In this document: in pieces, positions 56,972 to 64,000 of the stretch
Numbering within the stretch: the first letter of the stretch is position 1
Layout: each line of letters opens with the position of its first letter
Source of the DNA: Diphasiastrum complanatum
Taxonomy: Eukaryota > Streptophyta > Lycopodiopsida > Lycopodiales > Lycopodiaceae
Assembly: GCA_029204225.1 (NCBI GenBank)
Contig: CM055103.1
Span: forward strand, 3,377,224-3,441,223
Length of the DNA stretch: 64,000 nucleotides
Reading direction: 5' to 3'
Notes under the pieces: generated by a model
The model's database searches: none
What the model was told of the DNA's origin: nothing
Seen by the model: only the letters and a program-made list of their open reading frames with translations
Program-made: the position numbers and the translations under genes

Positions 56972-58132
56972 CTGGTTGGCTTCTATTTACAGTAAGTATT
57001 CCATTTTTGGTGATATTTGGATGTTTGATCAAGTTCTAGCATGATTTTGCATTGCTTTGTTGATCAAATCTTACTAACCTTTGTTTTGTGAGTTGAACTT
57101 GTGGATCAAAAGCATATTTCAGGTCTATTGAAGATCAGAGGCTGAAAAGAAACTATTTTGGATCAGATCATAACACCTAATCATTTGTGATTGTGAGGCT
57201 TGTGCATATTCAATACTAACAATGTTATTTTCAATCCTATTGTTGACAATCTCCATTCTTGGATGAACACTCTCCTTAAGTGGATGAAACTTCTCCTTAA
57301 GTGGATGACAAATGCTCTTTTGAGTGAGTTGTAATTCTCCTAAAGGCTGAGCAAAGCTCCCATTTGGATGAAAGATCCCCTTTTTTGGGTGAACATATTG
57401 TAAGCTCCATTGTGAAGAGCATATTGTAAAGATTGTCATCAATTTTGGCATAAATTTTGGTGTACTTTGTTGAGCATGTAAGTAACTCTCCTTATGTAAT
57501 TTGATTGGAGCATTTGCTGGAAGGTGTTAACCATTATGCAAGTGTGTTTTCAGGTTCTTAACAGGTTGAGGAACATTCTCATGTGAAGTGATCTTAGATC
57601 TACATCTAAACACCAAGATTTGACAAGATAGTGAAGCTAGTCTTGTGATTCACTAAGTGTGCTCATTTATTCACCTCTAAATCTTGTATTTATCACTTGC
57701 TGGAGTTTATAAACTTTTAGAAGTGTGGTTTACATGTGGTTTTACAGGTTGAATCAATATCTTAGTGTGTTGATCATATGTTGATCAAGTTTGTTCATTA
57801 CTAGGTAATCTTGGCATCCTAGTTTTGGGTATTTTCTAAGAATGCAAGTAACTCTTCACACCATAACTTGATTTGGTCACTTGCTGGAAAGTTTGAGAGC
57901 TTAAGCAAGAGTGTGTTCAGGTTGGTTTGATTTTGTAATCCATTCTTAGTGTGTGCAAAGTGTTGCATGTGTTTCAATCTTCCTTTCTATGCTTGGAAAC
58001 CATCTAGGTTCAAGATAGAAGTGTTTTAGGGTCCTAAATCTTCATAGATCTCTTTATCTATCATTTGTTGAGAGAAAAGTGAGTGCTAAGTGCTTTAGGA
58101 CAGAACCTAAAAGTTGAAGAAACATTAGAATC
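56972..58132 (+). other. Copia C leader with degenerate repeats
   Basis: 1.16 kb before the gag ATG. Three loose units of about 185 bp share TTGCTGGA (57514, 57698, 57881) followed by a TGTG-TTT-CAGGTT word. Between them, a 40-60 bp zone near 57255-57400 repeats short GGATGAA(C/A) words. A reverse open frame (57125-57451) is not a gene. The first 1029 bp are duplicated in inverted form at 62737-63764. Confidence 0.7.
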
Positions 58133-61100
58133 ATGGCTTCCAATGGTGGGATCATGCTAGAGTCTAGTGAAAGGTTGATTTCATCAAACTACTCTACTTG
58201 GAAAGTGAGGATGGAGTCCTTACTTGAGTTGAATGAACTCATGGACATAGTTGCAGAAATTGAAGAGAGACCTCTCACACTTCAAGAGCAACAAAAGTTT
58301 GATAAGAAGGCCAAAAGGGCTCTTCATATCATTAAAATGAATGTTACAAATGAACTTCTCAAGGAAGTTGGAAAGTGTCAAAGTGCAAGTGAGGCATGGA
58401 ATGCCTTAAAGAAGCTCTTTGAATCAAAGTCCACATCTAGGGTATTGACCCTAAGGAGACAAATATTTTCTAGTAGGCAAAGAGAGGGTGAAAGTGCTCA
58501 TGCATTTATCTTGAGAGTTAAGTCCCTAAGTGATGATTTAGCATGCATTGATGAGAACATAAAAGATGGTGAAATAGTCCAAGTTATGTTGAATGGTTTG
58601 CTAAATGAACATGCTAACCTTGTGCAAAGTTTTGCCATTCAAAGAGTCTTGCCAAGTGTGGTTGACTTGCAAGAAATCTTATTGGCTGAAGAACATAGGT
58701 TGCAATCAAAGCTTGATGGTGCATCCTTGCAAGGTGGAGGTGAAGAGGCTTTCTTCACAAAAGGCAAATTCAAGGGCAAAGGTAAAGGCAAAGGGAAATG
58801 GTCCAAAGGTGGTAACTTTGATCATGATGATCACTCTTCCTCTTCCTCTTCTACTAAGAACAATAAGTCAAAGTTCAAGTGCTTTTATTGTGGGATAAAA
58901 GGTCATTTTGCAAATGAATGTTATAAGAAGAAAAGAGAGCAAGGAGAGAGGCAAGGAAATCTTACAATAGATGAGGAAGAACATAACACATGTGAATCAC
59001 TTGTTATGACTTCAAGTTTGTTAGCCAACATAGATGATAATGATCCTTGGTGGATTGATAGTGGAGCCTCATCTCACATGACAAGACATAAGGAATACTT
59101 TACATCCTTATTGTCTTATGAGGGAGAAGGTAACATCATCTACACTGCAAATGATGGTCAATGTGACATCAAAGGCATAGGCACTATTCCTATTTCCCTT
59201 TCAACAAATAGGAAAGCAAATCTTGAAAATGTTTTGTACATTCCTTCAATCACTAAGAATTTGCTTAGTGTAAGTCAAATGATTGACAAAGGACTTGATG
59301 TGGAGTTCATTGGAGATGCATGTTTGATAAGTAAATGTGGATCCTTGATTGCTCAAGGTAGGAGGCATGGTAAACTTTTCAAGCTTGATGCATGTGTGAT
59401 CTCTAATCATGAAGGATGTATGGCTAGGGAGCAATTGACAAACCAAGAAGTTTGGCACAAGAGGTTGGGCCATCCCAACTTCAAATCTTTGGAGGTAATG
59501 GCAAAGAAAGAGCTTGTTCTTGGTCTCCCTAAAAGTCTTGTTGCAAACAATAGTGTTTGTGAACATTGTGCCTTGTCCAAATCTCATAGACTTGCTTATT
59601 CTAGATCTACTTCTAGATCTAAAGAAGCTTTTCAACTTGTGCATTCTGATATTCATTCTTCTAGTACAACTAGCAATGGTGGGGCAAAGATGTATGCAAC
59701 TTTCATTGATGACTTTAGTAGGTATACTTGGATCTATCTTCTTAAAAGTAAGGATGAAGTGTTTGCTGCATTTGTCAAGTTCAAGAATGAAATGGAAAAC
59801 CAATTCAATACAAAGATCAAATGCTTAAGATCTGATAATGGAGGGGAATACACCTCAAATAGGTTCAAAGACTTTTGTATAGCACATGGGATTAAGAGGG
59901 AGATGTCTAGTCCTAGGACTCCACAACAGAATGGAGTGGCCGAGAGGAAGAATAGAACCCTTTGTGAATGTGCCAAGGCAATGAGACTACATGCTAATCT
60001 TGCTAAGTCTTTTTGGGGGGAAGCTTTAGCATGTGCTAACTATCTATGTAATAGATGGACAAGTGCTTCCTTGGATGGTAAAACTCCTCATGAGGTTCTT
60101 TATGGTAGAAGGCCGAGTGTCAAGCATTGTAGGATCTTTGGATGTACATGTTTTGTCAATATCACACTTGATGATAGAACTAAAGAAGATCCTTCATCAA
60201 AGAAGGGTGTGTTTGTTGGCTATAGTGAAGTAAGCAAGGCTTACAAAGTGTACATTCCTTCTACAAAGAAACTTGTCATAAGTAGGGATGTCATCTTTCA
60301 TGAAGAGAATGTTTCCAATGTTGTTGATGTTGATGTTGATGTGCCTACTAATCATCATGATGTGCAAGATGTCTTGGATGAAGATGGAGATGCCACTCCA
60401 AAGCAAACTTCAAGGAAGACTCAAAGGCAAAGGGCTAAGCCATCAAGGCTAACCTATGATGAAAAAGGAAAGCAAGTGGTGGACAACTCTAACTTTGCTT
60501 TTCTTACCTCTTTTGATGAACCAACTTGTGTAGGTGAAGCAATTCAAAAGAAGGAATGGATCCAAGCCATGGATCATGAGCATCAAGCACTCATCAAAAG
60601 CAACACATGGAGGTTGGTAAAGCTTCCAAAGGACAAGAAGGCAATTGGTTGTAAGTGGATCTTCAAGATCAAGACAAATCAAGATGGATCAATCAACAAG
60701 TACAAGGCAAGGTTGGTGGCAAAGGGGTATGCTCAAGAATATGGTATTGACTATGATGAGACCTTTGCACCCGTGGCAAAGATGGTAACTATTCGAATCC
60801 TAATCTCTCTTGCAACTCTTTATGATTGGGATATGTGGCAAATGGATGTTACTAATGCCTTCTTGAATGGTGATCTTGAAGAAGATATTTACATGGAGCA
60901 ACCCGAGGGCTATGTTTCACATGATGAGCCTAATCATGTGTGCTATCTCCAAAAGAGTTTGTATGGGCTAAAGCAAGCACCAAGGAGTTGGTATGCTAAG
61001 CTCAATTCCTTCTTACTTTCTCAAAACTTTGTTATGAGTGAGTATGATCATTCTCTCTACTTTAGATTGAATGAAAATGATATCACTTTACTTTTGATCT

Positions 61101-62086
61101 ATGTTGATGACATTATCTTAAGTGGTGGTAACAATCTAGATATAGATGAAATCAAGATGGCACTCAAAAGAGAGTTTGAAATTCAAGATCTTGGTAAACT
61201 TCATTATATCTTAGGAATAGAGATTATTAGAACTTCTAAATCTACATTCATATGTCAAGAAAAGTATGTTAACTCTATTCTAAAAAGGTTTCATATGGAA
61301 GATTGTAAAGTTGTTTCTACTCCTATGGAATCAAATGTAAAGCTAACTACAAGAAGTAATGAAAGATCCTTCAAGGACATTACTCTCTATAGAAAGCTAA
61401 TAGGATCTCTTATATGGTTAACCATCACAAGACCTGATCTAAGCTTTGTGGTTGGTAAACTAAGTCAATTTATGCAAGATCCTAGTGAGGCTCATTGGAA
61501 GCTAGGAAAGAGAGTACTTAGATACATCTCGGGATCTAGAGATTTTGGCATCTTGTATGGAGGTACTACACCTAACCTTTGTGGATTTTCAGATTCAGAT
61601 TTTGCAGGTGATCAAATGGATAGGAAGTCAACAAGTGCCTTTGCAATCTATCTTGGAGATGGAGTAGTCTCATGGCTATCAAAGAAGCAACCAACTATCT
61701 CTCTATCTTCCACCGAAGCCGAGTACAAGGCATTAACAACATGCACCAAGGAGATTCTTTGGATCAAGAGGATGTTATTGGATCTTCACTTGCTGGAACC
61801 AGAGAAGACTCCAATCATACTTTGTGATAACCTTTCAGCCCAAAGCTTGGCAAGCAATCCTGTTTTTCATGCAAGGAGCAAGCACATTGAGATTGCTCAC
61901 CATTTTGTGAGAGATCAAGTCATTGCCAAAGAGGTGGAGCTTCAACATGTCTCTTCAAAGGAGTGTGTGGCTGATATCTTCACCAAACCATTGGGAAAGG
62001 ACCTATATTTAATGCATAGATCTAATCTTGGAATGTGCTCAAAGACTATGTTGAAACTAGCATCCAATGTTGAAGAGGGAGTGTGA
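58133..62086 (+). CDS. Copia C Gag-Pol polyprotein
   Basis: 1317 codons without a stop. Gag about residues 1-240 (STWKVRMESLLELNELMDIV); CCHC knuckle CFYCGIKGHFANEC near 249; protease active site WWIDSGASSHMT with Asp309; pre-integrase VWHKRLGHPNFKSL near 442; integrase triad Asp506 (HSD), Asp568 (SDNGGEY) and Glu604 (NGVAERKNRT), with the usual 35-residue spacing. Reverse transcriptase follows with LVAKGYAQEYGIDYDETFAP and YVDD at 990-993, then RNase H with Asp1154 (FSDSDFAGD) and Glu1195 (STEAEYKAL), ending ADIFTKPL. The ATG fits the start of Gag in relatives. The stop codon lies 3 bases inside the 3' LTR. The protein would assemble particles, copy the RNA and integrate it. Copia A is its nearest relative here. 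Confidence 0.95.
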   Translation: MASNGGIMLESSERLISSNYSTWKVRMESLLELNELMDIVAEIEERPLTLQEQQKFDKKAKRALHIIKMNVTNELLKEVGKCQSASEAWNALKKLFESKSTSRVLTLRRQIFSSRQREGESAHAFILRVKSLSDDLACIDENIKDGEIVQVMLNGLLNEHANLVQSFAIQRVLPSVVDLQEILLAEEHRLQSKLDGASLQGGGEEAFFTKGKFKGKGKGKGKWSKGGNFDHDDHSSSSSSTKNNKSKFKCFYCGIKGHFANECYKKKREQGERQGNLTIDEEEHNTCESLVMTSSLLANIDDNDPWWIDSGASSHMTRHKEYFTSLLSYEGEGNIIYTANDGQCDIKGIGTIPISLSTNRKANLENVLYIPSITKNLLSVSQMIDKGLDVEFIGDACLISKCGSLIAQGRRHGKLFKLDACVISNHEGCMAREQLTNQEVWHKRLGHPNFKSLEVMAKKELVLGLPKSLVANNSVCEHCALSKSHRLAYSRSTSRSKEAFQLVHSDIHSSSTTSNGGAKMYATFIDDFSRYTWIYLLKSKDEVFAAFVKFKNEMENQFNTKIKCLRSDNGGEYTSNRFKDFCIAHGIKREMSSPRTPQQNGVAERKNRTLCECAKAMRLHANLAKSFWGEALACANYLCNRWTSASLDGKTPHEVLYGRRPSVKHCRIFGCTCFVNITLDDRTKEDPSSKKGVFVGYSEVSKAYKVYIPSTKKLVISRDVIFHEENVSNVVDVDVDVPTNHHDVQDVLDEDGDATPKQTSRKTQRQRAKPSRLTYDEKGKQVVDNSNFAFLTSFDEPTCVGEAIQKKEWIQAMDHEHQALIKSNTWRLVKLPKDKKAIGCKWIFKIKTNQDGSINKYKARLVAKGYAQEYGIDYDETFAPVAKMVTIRILISLATLYDWDMWQMDVTNAFLNGDLEEDIYMEQPEGYVSHDEPNHVCYLQKSLYGLKQAPRSWYAKLNSFLLSQNFVMSEYDHSLYFRLNENDITLLLIYVDDIILSGGNNLDIDEIKMALKREFEIQDLGKLHYILGIEIIRTSKSTFICQEKYVNSILKRFHMEDCKVVSTPMESNVKLTTRSNERSFKDITLYRKLIGSLIWLTITRPDLSFVVGKLSQFMQDPSEAHWKLGKRVLRYISGSRDFGILYGGTTPNLCGFSDSDFAGDQMDRKSTSAFAIYLGDGVVSWLSKKQPTISLSSTEAEYKALTTCTKEILWIKRMLLDLHLLEPEKTPIILCDNLSAQSLASNPVFHARSKHIEIAHHFVRDQVIAKEVELQHVSSKECVADIFTKPLGKDLYLMHRSNLGMCSKTMLKLASNVEEGV

Positions 62087-62736
62087 AAATTGTCAACATT
62101 TCCTAGCTAGTTTGAGGCCTAAATTGGCTAAAATTGTAAATAGTTTTGGTTCTGGAGTTTCACACGTGTGAACCAGGCCACAATGTTTTTATTTACTGTA
62201 TTTTTTCAGTATGATGAAGTGTCAAACTTCATACCCTTCAAAATGAGACCATTTTGATGTATTTTGGTCATATAAGCCATTTTTAGCTATTTTTCCTATA
62301 TAGGGAATATCTAGGGTCAAGTACCTTCTAGAGAGAGGAGAGAGAGTCATCTTCCTCATCCATAAATAGTAGGGAAGTCGTGGAAAACAGGTTGGAGAAA
62401 CCTTTTGTATGCTTCATTGAGATCAATAGATCATTGTCATTGTTTCTTCCTCCATTGAGAGCATTGTTGTGTGTATTGTCTTCAAGCTATTGTGTATGAT
62501 CTTAGGTGCTTTCCAAAAGTGATAGGCTGATGTATTATGGACTGTATAATGCTATTTTGGGCCGCACTTGATGTTTATGGAAGTTTCCATTTGTGATAAA
62601 TGTTTTTTGATCAAGTTCTTTGCATTCTAGGTAGCATAGAATGTGTTGCCAATTCCTAGCTTATGTAGTTTGGAGTGCAAGCATTCAAGCCAATGATCTT
62701 GGAGTTTAGATCCACTTAGGATCTGTATTTTTCACA
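62082..62736 (+). repeat. Copia C 3' LTR
   Basis: 655 bp, near-identical to the 5' LTR. Its last bases, TTTTTCACA, are joined with no extra base to GTTTCCAAGC, the reverse complement of leader positions 57991-58000. Confidence 0.9.
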
Positions 62737-64000
62737 GTTTCCAAGCATAGAAAGGAAGATTGAAACACATGCAACACTTTGCACACACTAAGAATGGATT
62801 ACAAAATCAAACCAACCTGAACACACTCTTGCTTAAGCTCTCAAACTTTCCAGCAAGTGACCAAATCAAGTTATGGTGTGAAGAGTTACTTGCATTCTTA
62901 GAAAATACCCAAAACTAGGATGCCAAGATTACCTAGTAATGAACAAACTTGATCAACATATGATCAACACACTAAGATATTGATTCAACCTGTAAAACCA
63001 CATGTAAACCACACTTCTAAAAGTTTATAAACTCCAGCAAGTGATAAATACAAGATTTAGAGGTGAATGAATGAGCACACTTAGTGAATCACAAGACTAG
63101 CTTCACTATCTTGTCAAATCTTGGTGTTTAGATGTAGATCTAAGATCACTTCACATGAGAATGTTCCTCAACCTGTTAAGAACCTGAAAACACACTTGCA
63201 TAATGGTTAACACCTTCCAGCAAATGCTCCAATCAAATTACATAAGGAGAGTTACTTACATGCTCAACAAAGTACACCAAAATTTATGCCAAAATTGATG
63301 ACAATCTTTACAATATGCTCTTCACAATGGAGCTTACAATATGTTCACCCAAAAAAGGGGATCTTTCATCCAAATGGGAGCTTTGCTCAGCCTTTAGGAG
63401 AATTACAACTCACTCAAAAGAGCATTTGTCATCCACTTAAGGAGAAGTTTCATCCACTTAAGGAGAGTGTTCATCCAAGAATGGAGATTGTCAACAATAG
63501 GATTGAAAAGAACATTGTTAGTATTGAATATGCACAAGCCTCACAATCACAAATGATTAGGTGTTATGATCTGATCCAAAATAGTTTCTTTTCAGCCTCT
63601 GATCTTCAATAGACCTGAAATATGCTTTTGGTCCACAAGTTCAACTCACAAAACAAAGGTTAGTAAGATTTGATCAACAAAGCAATGCAAAATCATGCTA
63701 GAACTTGATCAAACATCCAAATATCACCAAAAATGGAATACTTACTGTAAATAGAAGCCAACCAGCTCTGATACCATGTGAAAAATATAGATCCTAAGTG
63801 GATCTAAACTCCAAGATCATTGGCTTGAATGCTTGCACTCCAAACTACATAAGCTAGGAATTGGCAACACATTCTATGCTACCTAGAATGCAAAGAACTT
63901 GATCAAAAAGCATTTATCACAAATGGAAACTTCCATAAACATCAAGTGCGGCCCAAAATAGCATTATACAGTCCATCATACATCAGCCTATCACTTTTGG
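62737..64000 (-). mobile_element. Inverted copy of copia C leader, primer site and LTR (D), running off the window
   Basis: 62737-63764 is the reverse complement of 56972-58000, with a handful of changes. 63765-63776 is the primer site in reverse, and 63777-64000 is the first part of an LTR in reverse (TGTGAAAAATATAG...). The LTR carries the CCGCAC variant of the copia C 3' LTR plus a few changes of its own. No gag-pol belongs to this copy within the window. The outer LTR end is expected near 64430. Confidence 0.9.

Larger units (their letters stand above)
56306..62736 (+). mobile_element. Copia C: intact Ty1/copia retrotransposon
   Basis: 5' LTR 56306-56959, primer site 56960-56971, leader to 58132, one gag-pol frame 58133-62086, polypurine tract GAAGAGGGAG (62072-62081), 3' LTR 62082-62736. 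The LTRs are 654 and 655 bp and differ at only a few positions by eye (for example CCTCAC/CCGCAC and AGTCATGG/AGTCGTGG), so the insertion is recent. All parts for movement appear present. The right flank is not TATAG but an inverted copy of its own leader. Confidence 0.9.

Noticed and set aside
57125-57451. Frame of 108 codons on the minus strand, repeated at 63286-63612 with one residue changed
   Set aside because: The second copy exists only because the leader is duplicated in inverted form, so the apparent conservation is not evidence of coding.

Overview
This window is a piece of a plant nuclear genome, almost certainly an angiosperm. It is AT-rich and built nearly entirely of transposable elements: Ty1/copia and Ty3/gypsy LTR retrotransposons with plant-type primer binding sites (tRNA-iMet for copia, tRNA-Asp for one gypsy family), one En/Spm (CACTA) DNA transposon with plant-specific transposase domains, and long GA, GT and TA microsatellites. 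I found no convincing host protein gene. The only candidate host gene is a tRNA-like sequence at 2064-2161. The species cannot be told from the sequence.

Layout. 1-3160: repeat fragments, the tRNA-like sequence and unassigned DNA. 3165-3814: a gypsy reverse transcriptase scrap and a spacer. 3815-16851: a minus-strand gypsy element ('gypsy 1', target duplication GTGAC), interrupted by copia B (5145-15402), which is itself interrupted by copia A (about 5549-10165). 16884-17642: an orphan copia LTR with primer binding site. 17839-22196: a decayed gypsy of a second family, here called F (copy F1), followed by a copia scrap (G). 22704-23026: a 130-bp tandem repeat. 23031-32071: the CACTA element. 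32072-33190: F4. 33617-40071: a second copy of the first gypsy family ('gypsy 2') with gag and protease but no reverse transcriptase or integrase. 40072-41525: an orphan copia LTR and leader. 41526-49940: F5, F2, F3 and the copia scrap G again. 50228-56256: copia E (broken). 56306-62736: copia C, complete, with one uninterrupted 1317-codon gag-pol frame and near-identical LTRs. 62737-64000: an inverted copy of the copia C leader and LTR, joined exactly to the end of its 3' LTR.

How the parts relate. Copia C is the only element here that looks able to move by itself. Copia A is a deleted relative of C. Gypsy 2 looks like a non-autonomous element: its Gag has the same arrangement of zinc knuckles as family F, so F is a possible helper. 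Every F copy here lacks part of the reverse transcriptase. The CACTA element has a broken TnpD-type transposase on the minus strand and a broken second gene on the plus strand, diverging from a shared upstream region. Several blocks occur twice or three times with identical junctions. The window therefore grew by nested insertion and also by copying of already-chimeric blocks.

The most interesting structure is the copia C / inverted-leader composite at the right edge, which looks like one retrotransposon cDNA integrated into another before entering the chromosome. All alignments were done by eye; boundaries without stated terminal motifs are approximate.
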